Positions 25,955 through 35,639 of a stretch of 64,000 nucleotides of DNA are shown here, piece after piece. Numbering within the stretch: the stretch's first letter is position 1; the number at the start of each line of letters is the position of its first letter. A model generated the notes under the pieces. That model was not told the DNA's origin and did not search any database. It saw nothing but the letters and a program-made list of their open reading frames with translations. The stretch is from Bacteroidales bacterium. GTDB lineage: Bacteria; Bacteroidota; Bacteroidia; Bacteroidales; WCHB1-69. Where the stretch lies: contig JAFYAW010000026.1 in assembly GCA_017540505.1 (NCBI GenBank), positions 1 through 64,000 on the forward strand. Reading direction: 5' to 3'. The position numbers and the translations under genes are program-made.

Positions 25955-25982
25955 AAAAGAGGGCCTCAAAAGCCCTCTTTTT
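25955..25982 (-). terminator. Bidirectional terminator after ftsZ
   Basis: Stem AAAAGAGGGC/GCCCTCTTTT with T-runs on both strands, 29 bases behind the ftsZ stop. It ends the leftward division-gene transcript and backs up the purN terminator. Confidence 0.8.
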
Positions 25983-26010
25983 GTATGTGTTGCGAGTGTT
26001 GAGCAGCAGA

Positions 26011-27474
26011 TTAGTCCGCCAAGTCGCTGAAAAACTCGCTGAGGTCGTTGGCCACCTCGTACATGGGGGTGTATTCCATGGTGGGCGTGGCGGGCGTGGC
26101 AGTGGTCTGCAGCGTGCTCACGCGCTGCTGCGTCTGGCGCAGGATGGCGGGGGTCTCTATCTTGTATTGGAAATCTTCTTCATCGTGGAACAGCGGGTCA
26201 ACGGGTTCTTCAATGCGTTGGGGACCGCTTCCCGGGGTGAAGAAGGATTGCGGTGCGGGTTGCACCTGCGGCTCCAAGGCAACAGCTGGCTCCTGATAGT
26301 CAAAAATGGATACATTCGGAGTCTGCTGTACGTTGGCCTCCTCACGAGGTGTGGTCAAAGTCTCATAATCATCCGCTTTGGGTGCAACGGGCGTGTTGTT
26401 TTCCTCCACTTTCGTGCCCATCTGGATGTCGGTCTTGAAAATCTCACCCTGCTCCTTGTTGTCGGTAACGACCGTGGTGAGCTCCTTCTCCAGGATCTCG
26501 CGGGCCTGGGAGTTGAAATTTGTCACGATGACCGACAGCTTGAGGGCGTCGCCAAGGCTCTCGTCCACGCCACGACCCCAGATAACTTCAGCTTCAGGGC
26601 TCTTGACGGCTTCGAACTTCTCGGTGAGGGCTTCCAGCTCAGAGACCTTAAGCTCGTTGTCGGGACCGTAGCTGATGAAGAAGAGGAAGTTCTGGGCGTC
26701 GGCGATGACGGGGTTGTCCAACAGCGGGCAACGGAGGGCGTCGTCCACCACACGTTCCACACGGTCGGTACCGCTGGCCACGGCCAGACCCAACATAGCC
26801 TTGCCGCTATCCTTCATGATGGTCTCGATATCGTGGAAGTCCACATTCTGCTCGTAGTTGACGGTGATAAGCTCGGCGATGCACTTGACGGCATTCTTCA
26901 GCACGTCGTCGGCATAGCTGTAGGCTTTGCTCAGGGTGTCCTCCTGATAGAATTTGAGGATGTTCTGGTTCTTGACCACAATCAGGGAGTCCACGTATTT
27001 GTCCAGTTCGGCGATTCCCTTTTCGGCTTGTTTGATACGGGCAGACCCTTCGAACTTGAAGGGGGCGGTAACCACACCGATGGTGAGGATGCCCATCTCA
27101 TGGGCGATTTCAGCAATCACTGGGGAGGCTCCCGTACCGGTACCCTTGCCCATGCCGGCGGTAATGAACAGCATCTTGGTCTCCCGACCGATGAAGTCCA
27201 TGATCTTCTCCTTGCTGTCCAAAGCATATTGGCGGGCGATTTCGGGTTTCGCACCGGCTCCGAGGCCGGTGCCCAACAAAAGCTTCTCGGGAACGGGGCT
27301 CTTGCTCAAATGCCCCTGGTCGGTGTTGCATACCAGAAAGTCCACACCCACGATGCCTTCGCTGTACATGTGCTTGACTGCATTGCTGCCGCCGCCGCCG
27401 ACACCGATAACTTTGATGATGGAGGAGTTCTCTCTTGCGCCGTAATCCGCTGTAATGTCAATTCTGTCTGTCAT
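26011..27474 (-). CDS. ftsZ: Cell-division GTPase FtsZ (divergent)
   Basis: A 487-residue tubulin-like GTPase that forms the Z ring. The GTP-binding core (about residues 15-320) has GVGGGGSNAVKHM, CNTDQGHL and the synergy motif NVDFHD. The tubulin signature reads GMGKGTGTG with Lys at residue 110, where the family has Gly. The segment before GLGAGAKPE is three or four residues shorter than usual. The C-terminal part (about 330-487) is a long Pro/Gln/Thr-rich linker ending in an acidic, aromatic tail (EFFSDLAD) rather than the usual xIPxFLR-type peptide. It is the last gene of ftsQ-ftsA-ftsZ. Confidence 0.95.
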   Translation of the reverse strand: MTDRIDITADYGARENSSIIKVIGVGGGGSNAVKHMYSEGIVGVDFLVCNTDQGHLSKSPVPEKLLLGTGLGAGAKPEIARQYALDSKEKIMDFIGRETKMLFITAGMGKGTGTGASPVIAEIAHEMGILTIGVVTAPFKFEGSARIKQAEKGIAELDKYVDSLIVVKNQNILKFYQEDTLSKAYSYADDVLKNAVKCIAELITVNYEQNVDFHDIETIMKDSGKAMLGLAVASGTDRVERVVDDALRCPLLDNPVIADAQNFLFFISYGPDNELKVSELEALTEKFEAVKSPEAEVIWGRGVDESLGDALKLSVIVTNFNSQAREILEKELTTVVTDNKEQGEIFKTDIQMGTKVEENNTPVAPKADDYETLTTPREEANVQQTPNVSIFDYQEPAVALEPQVQPAPQSFFTPGSGPQRIEEPVDPLFHDEEDFQYKIETPAILRQTQQRVSTLQTTATPATPTMEYTPMYEVANDLSEFFSDLAD

Positions 27475-27540
27475 ATCTGTTTATGTTCTTAATTATCTTA
27501 AAAAAGGTTAATGATTCGGTTTGGTTTGGATGATATGGGG

Positions 27541-28860
27541 TTAGGAGACGTTTTCTAACATTTCCTTCAGATAGTCATGTACTTTTTTGAAGAGGCCCCA
27601 CCGTGAAGCACCATCGGGTTTCGGATCCGAGTCCGGATCTGGGTTTTGAATGGGTGTGGTGCCACGCTCCGAGGTGGTCAGATGCAGGTTCTCTTCGGTC
27701 TCGATGCCGTATTTGAGCAAGCCGAGGGCCGTGGAGAAGGCCGGCTGCTTCAGTTCCGTGGGGATGGAGTGTGCGAACCCGTTGTCGGGGATGCCGATGC
27801 GGGTGGGCATCTGGAGCATGTATTGGCACAGCTCCTTGATGTGGCGGAGGTTGGAGCCGCCACCCGTGAGGACGAGGCCTGCGAAGAGGCGGTCCTTATA
27901 GCCGGAGTTGTCAATCTCTTTCTGGATGGCGCTGAGAATCTCGCCCTGCACGCGGCTGTTGATGATCTGCGCCAAATAGTTCTCGTTGATCTGGATGGGC
28001 TCCTGGCCGTGCGGCTTGGGGATGGTGATAAGGTTGTTGGAATGACTCTTCTCCACAATGCAGGTGCCGTAAGAGATTTTCAGCTTCTCGGCCACATCCT
28101 CGGAGATCTTGCACACCTGCGCGATGTCGCGGGTGATGACGTTGCCGCCCATGGCAATGACCTTGGTATAAACGGGGTTCCCATCCACGAAGATGATGAG
28201 GTCGGAGGTGCCGCCGCCGATATCGACCAATGCCACGCCGTGACGCTTCTCCTCCTCGGTGAGGCAGGCCATGCCGGAGGCGATGGGCTCTAAGATGATG
28301 TCGTTCAAATGGATTCCCGATTCTTCACCGCACATTTTGATGCGGTCGATTTCGGAGATCTTGCCGGTGATGAGCTGGTAGGTACCGATGACCTCGTTGC
28401 CGAGTTCGCCCACGGGCTCAAAAGTGACACGTTCCTTGTCAATGAGATATTTCTGCGGAATGACATCGATGATCTCTTCGCCGGGAGGTACGGTGGCATG
28501 GAAAACCTCGTTCTTCAGGTTCTCAATCTCCTCACTGGTGATGGGCGTCTTCTTGCCCTGGCGGAAAAGGTGGTGGTTGTACCGGCTGGTCTTGATGTGA
28601 TGGCCGGCAATGCCCACATACACGCTTTTGATCTCCTGGTTGGAGCGCTGGCTGGCCATGCTGGTGGAGAGCGTTATGCCGGTGACGGTCTTGTTGATGT
28701 TGCGGATCTCACCGAATTCCACGCCGGTGGACTCGCTTTTGCCGTAGCCGATAATGTCAATCTGACCGTTCTCGTTCCGATAGCCGATAACGGTGGCGAT
28801 CTTGGTGGTGCCGATGTCCAGACCGACGATCATGTTGTCATTGTTGTAAACGTTCTCCAT
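27541..28860 (-). CDS. ftsA: Cell-division protein FtsA
   Basis: A 439-residue actin-like ATPase that tethers FtsZ to the membrane. Phosphate-binding motifs are VGLDIGTTKIATVIG (about residue 12) and ALVDIGGGTSDLIIF (about 217); the adenosine motif is LVLTGGGSNLRHI (about 330). The FtsA-specific 1C domain (about 85-170) is present. The C-terminus WGLFKKVHDYLKEMLENVS is an amphipathic membrane-targeting helix, preceded by an Asp/Pro-rich flexible linker. It lies 11 bases behind ftsQ and 66 bases ahead of ftsZ. Confidence 0.96.
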   Translation of the reverse strand: MENVYNNDNMIVGLDIGTTKIATVIGYRNENGQIDIIGYGKSESTGVEFGEIRNINKTVTGITLSTSMASQRSNQEIKSVYVGIAGHHIKTSRYNHHLFRQGKKTPITSEEIENLKNEVFHATVPPGEEIIDVIPQKYLIDKERVTFEPVGELGNEVIGTYQLITGKISEIDRIKMCGEESGIHLNDIILEPIASGMACLTEEEKRHGVALVDIGGGTSDLIIFVDGNPVYTKVIAMGGNVITRDIAQVCKISEDVAEKLKISYGTCIVEKSHSNNLITIPKPHGQEPIQINENYLAQIINSRVQGEILSAIQKEIDNSGYKDRLFAGLVLTGGGSNLRHIKELCQYMLQMPTRIGIPDNGFAHSIPTELKQPAFSTALGLLKYGIETEENLHLTTSERGTTPIQNPDPDSDPKPDGASRWGLFKKVHDYLKEMLENVS

Positions 28861-28871
28861 AGACAGTTGAT

Positions 28872-29624
28872 TTATTTTCGTTTTGCTATTATCCTGTTCT
28901 TATAACGCACATCCAGTTGCGCATACGTGTCAAATCCCTTCCGCGTCAGCCCCTCCTGATAGACCAGTTTGAGGTTCTCTAACTTTTCTTCTATGTTCTG
29001 GTCGTCCCCGAAAAGCACCACATGACTCCCTATGGCCGGCACTAACTCTATCTGGTTGTGTTCGTTGAGATAGAGCTGCTGGAACTGCGCCTGGCAGAAC
29101 TCGTCCTTCTGGATGGCATTGACAATGTTGACCATCTCAGCGAGCCGTCCGCGGGCGGTGTCCCCCTGCTTGTAATGCTGGAGGATGTGGCCGTTGGCGA
29201 CGGGCAGGTCATCCTGCATCTTGGCGGTGTAGGGTAGCAGACAACCGCTGTCATCCACGAAATACTGGTCGCCGTCCTGGCTGAAGGCGTGCAGGATGAT
29301 GTGCTTCAGCGTGTAGTCAACCACCAAACGGCTGCCCGAGAAGTGGATGAAGTTCACCTTCTCCACGTACGGGTTCGCCGACAGCAGGCGGGTGATGGCC
29401 GCCACGTCGATTTCCTTCATCGGCATCCCGAGAATGGCGATGCTGTCCGCCGACAACATCCGCTCCACCTCCGCCTGACCGAGCACAAGGCTCTCATTCT
29501 GCGTGTGCGGGGCCACCGTTATGCTCTCACATTGGTGTTTCGGTACAGATACAATAGCCCAAATGATAATTATCAATACGCTGATAATCAAAATAATACG
29601 GGTAATTGCTTTGACGTATCTCAT
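28872..29624 (-). CDS. ftsQ: Cell-division protein FtsQ/DivIB
   Basis: A 250-residue bitopic division protein. There is a short cytoplasmic N-terminus and one transmembrane helix (about residues 8-28, IILIISVLIIIIWAIV). The periplasmic POTRA-like and beta domains follow, with the conserved stretch near 65-80 (IAILGMPMKEIDVAAI) and DDSGCLLP near 135. The start at 29624 (MRYVKAITR) is preferred; the longer frame adds non-membrane residues. In most bacteria this gene follows mur genes; here it follows nadK and buk. Confidence 0.88.
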   Translation of the reverse strand: MRYVKAITRIILIISVLIIIIWAIVSVPKHQCESITVAPHTQNESLVLGQAEVERMLSADSIAILGMPMKEIDVAAITRLLSANPYVEKVNFIHFSGSRLVVDYTLKHIILHAFSQDGDQYFVDDSGCLLPYTAKMQDDLPVANGHILQHYKQGDTARGRLAEMVNIVNAIQKDEFCQAQFQQLYLNEHNQIELVPAIGSHVVLFGDDQNIEEKLENLKLVYQEGLTRKGFDTYAQLDVRYKNRIIAKRK

Positions 29625-29735
29625 TTGGCTGCTATAATGCTGTAGAATAGTTACAAAAATAGCATTTAGCGGCGAGACATAAAAGGTCGTCCGCATAAAA
29701 AATAAACAAAAAAGTGTTGATAATGTGAAAAAATG

Positions 29736-30602
29736 TTAGGCGTTGCGTTTGTCCAATCCCCACAACAGTTTTTCCCGTATAATGTTGTAAAAGTTGTTGT
29801 TATGGAAAAGCACTGTCTGGATCTGGAAATCCTCCTGCCGGATGCTCAGGCGGGTCCGGTTATCAACAATGACCTTGCGGGTGTCGGTGCAGAGGGTGAA
29901 CCGCCCGTTGCGGCTTTCCACCTCGATGGTGAGCGTCGTGTTGGACGGGATGACTAACGGACGCACACTCAGCGAGTGCGGAGCGATGGGGGTCAGCACA
30001 TTGACCTGCGACTGCGGATGCAGGATGGGACCGCCGCAACTCATTGAGTAGGCGGTGGAGCCCGTGGGCGTGGAGATGATCAGCCCGTCAGCCCAGTAGG
30101 TGTTGACCTTCTGGCCGTCGGCCCACACGGTAATGGCACTGATGGAGTCCGTGTCGGTGGCCCGGATGGTGATGTCGTTCACGGCAAAGGTGCCCGACAA
30201 GGCCATCGGCTCGCTGCTGTCCACATGCAGCAACGATCTCTGTTCGAGTGAGTAACGACGCTCTTTCAGCATCTGGAAACACTCTTTGAAGTTGTCCTTC
30301 TTGATGCCCGAGAGGAATCCGATACGCCCGGTGTTGATGCCCACTAATGGGATATTCAGATTCCCCACCAAATTGGCCGCGTCGATGAAGGAGCCGTCGC
30401 CCCCAATGGAGACCATGAAGTCGATGGGCAGATGGCGGGAAAGCTCCTCATGGTTGTGGAAAAAAGCATGGCAACCGCCCGTTTCCGGGCAGTTGCCATG
30501 GATGATTAAGTCGAATTGTTGCGATTGCAAATATTCGATGACCGTGCGGATGAAGGCCTGCTCCTCCGCACCATTCTGGCGGCTGTAAAGCGCGATTCTC
30601 AT
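29736..30602 (-). CDS. nadK: NAD kinase
   Basis: A 288-residue enzyme that phosphorylates NAD to NADP. The catalytic GGDGSFIDAANLV is near residue 67, GRIGFLSGI near 92, and the substrate motif STPTGSTAYSMSCGGPI near 172. The length is normal for Bacteroidetes. Its ATG overlaps the stop codon of butyrate kinase (TAATG), so the two genes are translationally coupled. A 111-base gap separates it from ftsQ. Confidence 0.96.
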   Translation of the reverse strand: MRIALYSRQNGAEEQAFIRTVIEYLQSQQFDLIIHGNCPETGGCHAFFHNHEELSRHLPIDFMVSIGGDGSFIDAANLVGNLNIPLVGINTGRIGFLSGIKKDNFKECFQMLKERRYSLEQRSLLHVDSSEPMALSGTFAVNDITIRATDTDSISAITVWADGQKVNTYWADGLIISTPTGSTAYSMSCGGPILHPQSQVNVLTPIAPHSLSVRPLVIPSNTTLTIEVESRNGRFTLCTDTRKVIVDNRTRLSIRQEDFQIQTVLFHNNNFYNIIREKLLWGLDKRNA

Positions 30603-31672
30603 TAGACGTAGTCTTGCACTTCCACTTCGCCGTTCAGGATCATGTTGGCGTTGAGGGCCATAGCAGCCATCTCGTCCTCGCCGGGATATACGGCCACCGG
30701 AGCAATCCAGTCGATGTAGCGCTTGATGCGGGCGATGACAGGCTTGCCGTAGGCGATGCCGCCCGTCAGAATGATGGCGTCGATCTTGCCCTTGAGCACC
30801 ACGGCGTTCTCGCCGATCTGCTTGGCCACCTGATAGGCAAAAGCCTCTTCTAACAACTCGGCTTTCGGGTCGCCGGCGATGGCCGCCTTCTCAACAGCCA
30901 AAGCGTCGTTGCTGCCGAAATAGCCTACGTAGCCGCCTTTGCCCACCAAGATCTTCTGCATATCCTCTTGAGTGTATTTACCGCTGAAGCAAGCTTTTAG
31001 GAACTGGTTCATCGGCAGGCTGCCGGAACGCTCCGGAGAGAACGGACCTTCGCCGTCCAGTGCCTGGTTTACGTCGATGACGCGGCCCTGACGGTGGGCA
31101 CCCACGCTCACGCCGCCGCCCATGTGGCAGACGATGAGGTTCAGCTCCTCGTATTTCTTGCCGCTGTCCTTGGCGTACATGCGGGCAATGGCCTTCTGGT
31201 TCAGGGCATGGAAAATGGACTTGCGTTCGAAATCAGGATGGCCGGTGATGCGGGCCACTTCCTCCATCTCGTCCACAATCACGGGATCGGCGATGTAGGC
31301 CTCCTTCAGCCCGATGAACTTCGCAATGCTGTCGGCAATGAGGCCTCCCAAGTTGCAGGCGTGCTGGCCGTTATAGCCCATTCTCAGATGCTCTTTCATG
31401 AGCTCGTTGATGCGGTAAACGCCGGATTTCAGGGGTTTGATCAACCCGCCACGGCCCATAACCAGGTCGATGGAGTGCAGGTCGATGTTTTCGGCTTCTA
31501 ACACCGAGATGATGACATCGCGGCGGAACTCGTATTGGTCGGCAATCGTGGCGTAGCCGGAAAGCTCTTCCGTGGAATGCTTGATATTCTTGACGAATTT
31601 CTGTTCATTACCCTCAAAAATTGCGATTTTGGTGGAGGTGGAACCGGGGTTGATGGCAAGTATTTTTTTCAT
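30602..31672 (-). CDS. buk: Butyrate kinase
   Basis: A 356-residue acetokinase-family enzyme (butyryl phosphate + ADP to butyrate + ATP, or a branched-chain analogue). The N-terminal phosphate motif INPGSTSTKIAIF, the central HMGGGVSVGAHRQGRVIDV and the C-terminal ILTGGIAYG are intact, and the length fits Buk rather than the longer acetate kinase. The usual partner, phosphotransbutyrylase, is not adjacent. Coupled to nadK. A hairpin with T-run lies 22 bases upstream of the ATG, between the start and a candidate promoter. Confidence 0.94.
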   Translation of the reverse strand: MKKILAINPGSTSTKIAIFEGNEQKFVKNIKHSTEELSGYATIADQYEFRRDVIISVLEAENIDLHSIDLVMGRGGLIKPLKSGVYRINELMKEHLRMGYNGQHACNLGGLIADSIAKFIGLKEAYIADPVIVDEMEEVARITGHPDFERKSIFHALNQKAIARMYAKDSGKKYEELNLIVCHMGGGVSVGAHRQGRVIDVNQALDGEGPFSPERSGSLPMNQFLKACFSGKYTQEDMQKILVGKGGYVGYFGSNDALAVEKAAIAGDPKAELLEEAFAYQVAKQIGENAVVLKGKIDAIILTGGIAYGKPVIARIKRYIDWIAPVAVYPGEDEMAAMALNANMILNGEVEVQDYV

Positions 31673-31693
31673 AATATAGGTATTGGTGATAGA

Positions 31694-31719
31694 CTAAAAA
31701 AGCCGTGTCAAACACGGCT
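31694..31719 (-). terminator. Terminator of the BspA-like gene, or attenuator of buk
   Basis: Perfect 7-bp stem AGCCGTG/CACGGCT with a 5-base loop, followed on the minus strand by six Ts. It lies between the BspA-like stop (31765) and the buk ATG. Confidence 0.75.
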
Positions 31720-31728
31720 GCAAATGTA
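31720..31728 (-). promoter_or_regulatory. Candidate -7 box for buk-nadK
   Basis: Minus-strand TACATTTGC. Transcription would begin within the following hairpin, so if it is used the hairpin would be disrupted in the transcript. Confidence 0.35.
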
Positions 31729-31764
31729 GTGAAAAAAGTTCAATAATCAAAGGGGGAGGAGGTA

Positions 31765-34700
31765 TTATTTCACCACCTTCCGGGTGACGGTTCCATTCTC
31801 GGTACGGATTTGCACCATGTAAATGCCCGCAGCGAAATCGGATATGCTGATGTTCGCGCTGTTTCCACCCACCTGGACGGTTTTCAGCAGTTTGCCGGTG
31901 AGGTCATAGATGCGGACATCCTGTAAATCGTTGCTGCTGTTGATGATGACATGTCCGTTCTGGGCAAAAACATTTATGTTGTCAATGTCGTTCGCCGGGA
32001 TGCCCACCGTGCTGTTGGTGGCTATATTGGACATTATCATGTAGTTGTTTTTGCTCGGATTGCAGGGTGACGACAACATGATGCCAACCTTGTAATACAC
32101 GTCGCCCGCGGGGGCGTTCACGTCGGTGTAGGAGGTGTTGCCGCCCGAGGGCATCACATCGATCTGCTGGATGTTGGAGGCATCGGAGCCACGGTAGATG
32201 ACGTAGGTGGTGTAGTTGGTGCCTTCGTATTCGGTCCACACGAGGTTCCATTGGTTGCCAACGCCCTGGCTGATAGTGAGGTGCATGGTTTTGTGTATGT
32301 CGCTCATGTCCGCCTCATGCGCATAAATGTCCGTAGCGCTCAGGCGGTAGCGGTAGCTGCGCGTGCGCGGGCGTGAGGAGGTGTCTGTCCAGACGGAGAG
32401 GGAGTCGTACGGGATTGTGGTCAGCAACTCGTACACGTTGGAGGTGATACCCTCCCGGTAGATGTTGTAACCCGACACGGGCTGTTCTTTCTCCCACGAC
32501 AGCACATTGCGGTCATTCTCCACGCTGACCATGCAGATGGAGGGCACAATTTCGGGAGCGAATAGGGCGGACAATGAAGTGTCGCCCGTAACAGTGAAAA
32601 TGTTGGGATTGGTTGTATCGCCGTTGTTCCAATGTACAAAATAGTATCCGTTTTCGGGATTGGGTGTTAGGGTGGCGGTGCTGCCGTAGGGGAACTCACC
32701 CACGCCGCTCACGGCGCCATAGTAATTGTTGTTGACAGTAACAGCCACATAGTGGGTGTCGATGGCAAAGATGGCCATCAGGGAGAGGTTTTGGGTGATA
32801 ATAATCTTGCAAAGGGTATCGGTCACGCCATCGTTCCACTGTACAAAGTGATGATGAGGAGCCGTGACAGAGGCCGTGATGGTTGCCGTGTCAAGATACT
32901 CATAAACACCACTCCCACTCACGCTTCCGATGGTGGTGTCGTTGCCGGAAACGGTTAGCGTATATTGGTTTTTAGCAAATTGCGCCGTAAAAGAGGTGTC
33001 CTGCGTTAAGGTGATGGTGCGCGGATTGTCGGTGTTGCCGTCATTCCACTGTGTGAAGTGGTAGCCATAGTTGGGGGTAGCTGAAATTGTCCTTTCTGAC
33101 AAGTAGTTATACATTCCTTCTCCGCTTGCCGTTCCCCGTATGCCGTCATTTACCTCAAGGCTGATGCTGTATTGATTGTAGTCGAATTGGGCGGTGAAGG
33201 TGAGATTTTGTGTAGCCGTTACATATCGAGGATTGTCGGTGTTGCCGTCATTCCATTGGGCAAAGTGATATCCGCAGTTGGAAGTAGCCGTCAGCATTAC
33301 CGTATCAAGATATTCCACGGTGTCGCTGCCAAGAACCGCTCCCTGAATTCCGTTTTGAGCGACCCCCGTGACACTGTACAGGTTCTTAGCGAATTGTGCA
33401 GTGAATGAGGTGTCTTGTGTGAGGGTGATAGTGCGTGGGTTGTCGGTGTTGCCGTCGTTCCACTGGGTGAAGTGGTAGCCGTAGTTGGCGGTAACTGAAA
33501 TTGTCCTTTCTGACAAGTAGTTATACGTTCCTTCTCCGCTTGCCGTTCCCCGTATGCTGTCATTAACATCAAGGGAAATGCTGTATTGGTTATAATCAAA
33601 TTGGGCGGTGAAGGTGAGATTTTGTGTAGCCGTTACATATCGAGGATTGCCGGTGTTGCCGTCATTCCATTGGGAAAAGTGATAGCCGTAGTTGGAAGTG
33701 GCCGTAAGAACAACAGTGTCAAGATACTCCACAGTGTCATGGCCCGAAACCGATCCTCTTCCGGAAAAATTGGGGATTCCGTCAATATGGTACAAATTCT
33801 TAGCGAATTGTGCGGCGAATGAGGTGTCTTGCGTGAGGGTAATGGTGCGCGGGTTGTCGGTGTTGCCGTCATTCCACTGGGTGAAATGGTAGCCGTAGTT
33901 GGCAGTGGCATGTATAACAGCTGTTGAACCAGAACAGAGGGTGTCTTGTTGAGTATGTTGTGGCTCAATGAATGCTGTTCCATTATTATCCAGTACGGAT
34001 AGTATAAGAATAGCAGGATCAGGCTCGTGATAATTGCCCGCACCCCATGTGTTTTGGTAATTTGCAGTGGCTCCGCAGGGAATGAAAATAATGTTTGCTT
34101 GGGGTAATGACGTATTATTAGAAGACAAAGCGAGTGGCACAATATGCCCCATATTTAACGTGTCAATAGAACAATCCCTAAAAGCCGAGTTTCCAATGGA
34201 AGTGACAGAATTGGGAATGGTAACACTGGATAGTGTAGAACAACCACGAAAAGCGGAGTTTTCAATGGAGGTGACGGAATTGGGAATTGTAACGTTAGTC
34301 AGAGATGAACAATCCTGAAAAGCGCCTTGTCCGATGGAGGTAACGGAGTTGGGAATAGTAACGTAAGTTAGTGAATAGCATCGCCAGAAAGTAGAGCCTT
34401 CAATGGAGGTGACGGAATCAGGGATGGTAACGCTGGTAAACGACACACAACCAATAAATGCACCGCTCCCGATGGAGGTGACGGAATTAGGGATGGTAAT
34501 GTCAGTCAGGGATGAACAACCCCTAAAAGCAACGCTTCCAATGGAGGTTACAGAGTTGGGAATTGTCACGTTAGTCAGGGACAAACAATATTCAAAAGCA
34601 CAGTCTCCGATGGAAGTGACGGAATTGGGGATAACGGTGTTTTTACATCCCGAAATTAAAGTGTTAGTGGCTGTTTCAATAATAGCATTACAATTATTCC

Positions 34701-35432
34701 TGCTATCATACATGGGATTATCCGATGAAACAACCATTGAAGTCATATTGGTGTCACCGCTAAAAGCATTAAATCCAATGGAAGTAACGGAATTGGGAAT
34801 AACAATGTTGATTAAAGAAATGCAATTTCTAAAAGCATCGCTTCCAATGGAGAAGACGGAATCGGGAATTGTAACATTAGCCAGAGATGAACAATCCATA
34901 AAAGTGCCTTGTTCGATGGAGGTGACGGAGTTGGGAATTGTAACGTTAGTTAGAGATGAGCAAGACTCAAAAGCTAAGAATCCAAATGAGGTGACAGAAT
35001 TGGGAATGACAATATTAATCAAAGAATTACAAGCTCTAAAAGCTTCGTTTCAATGGAGGTGACAGAATTGGGGATGGTAATGTTAGTTAAAGATGAACAA
35101 TTTTTAAAAGCTTCGTTTCCAATGGAGGTGACGGAATTTGGGATGGAAAAACCGGATAGTAAAGAACAACCACGAAAAGCTTCGTTTCCAATGGCGGTGA
35201 CGAGGTATGAATGCCCATTATATGTTACAGTATCAGGTATAATTAAAAAACCTGTTACAATACATCCAGAATCATTAGAATTTAGCCTTGTTACCTGAGC
35301 TTTGCCGTTCAAAATCTGATAAACAAGGGTATGTCCGCTCGGTGTCACTGCACTAAAAGTCTGCGCTTGGCAAGGCAGGATTGCAAAAAGCAAAGCAGCA
35401 AAGGTGAAAAAAGAGAGGAAAATGTGTTTCAT
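31765..35432 (-). pseudogene. BspA-like T9SS cargo protein, frameshifted
   Basis: A gene of about 1220 codons read in two frames. The signal peptide begins at 35432 (MKHIFLSFFTFAALLF, ending CQAQ). About fourteen 23-residue BspA-type leucine-rich repeats follow (IPNSVTSIGxxAFxxCSSLTNVT). Seven copies of an InlB-B/Listeria-Bacteroides-type repeat come next (GYHFTQWNDGNTDNP... about 69 residues each), then a fibronectin-like region and a T9SS type A sorting domain (IYDLTGKLLKTVQVGG...TRKVVK). One C is missing at about 35051 in the third leucine-rich repeat: this copy has CGTTTCAATGG where the neighbouring repeats have CGTTTCCAATGG. The frame is restored by adding that base. It is either a true inactivation, a phase-variation-like event, or a sequence error. 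The protein would be a surface adhesin-type molecule. Confidence 0.85.
32993..33910 (-). repeat. 414-bp tandem coding repeats within the BspA-like gene
   Basis: Near-identical DNA recurs with a period of 414 bases: the GAGGTGTC anchor ends at 33000, 33414 and 33828. Each unit encodes two alternating 69-residue InlB-like repeats. High DNA identity between units implies recent duplication or gene conversion. Confidence 0.8.
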
Positions 35433-35537
35433 ATTAATGGGGATTATTTTTTGTATGTTCCGACTTAACATAACGATATGTTTTCTTACCTTTTTTGTAT
35501 GCCAAATCCTTCGGTTCCACCTTTTTCCATTGGCGGT

Positions 35538-35546
35538 GCAAAGATA
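35538..35546 (-). promoter_or_regulatory. -7 box for the BspA-like gene
   Basis: Minus-strand TATCTTTGC, giving a leader of about 100 nt before the ATG at 35432. Confidence 0.5.
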
Positions 35547-35639
35547 TAACATTAATTCGGATCTTTCGCCAAAACTGCTTTTTCAAACGTGTTTTGGTGA
35601 CGGATAAATTGATCTGTTTATGGAAAAGCGGTCCTGCCC

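Noticed and set aside
25924..27492. Plus-strand frame of 522 codons opposite ftsZ
   Set aside because: It mirrors the ftsZ coding frame exactly and begins within the terminator hairpins; ftsZ motifs prove the minus strand.
32990..33930. Regular 414-bp spacing taken for a CRISPR-like or satellite array
   Set aside because: The units are in-frame coding repeats of a surface protein; there are no short repeats with unique spacers.
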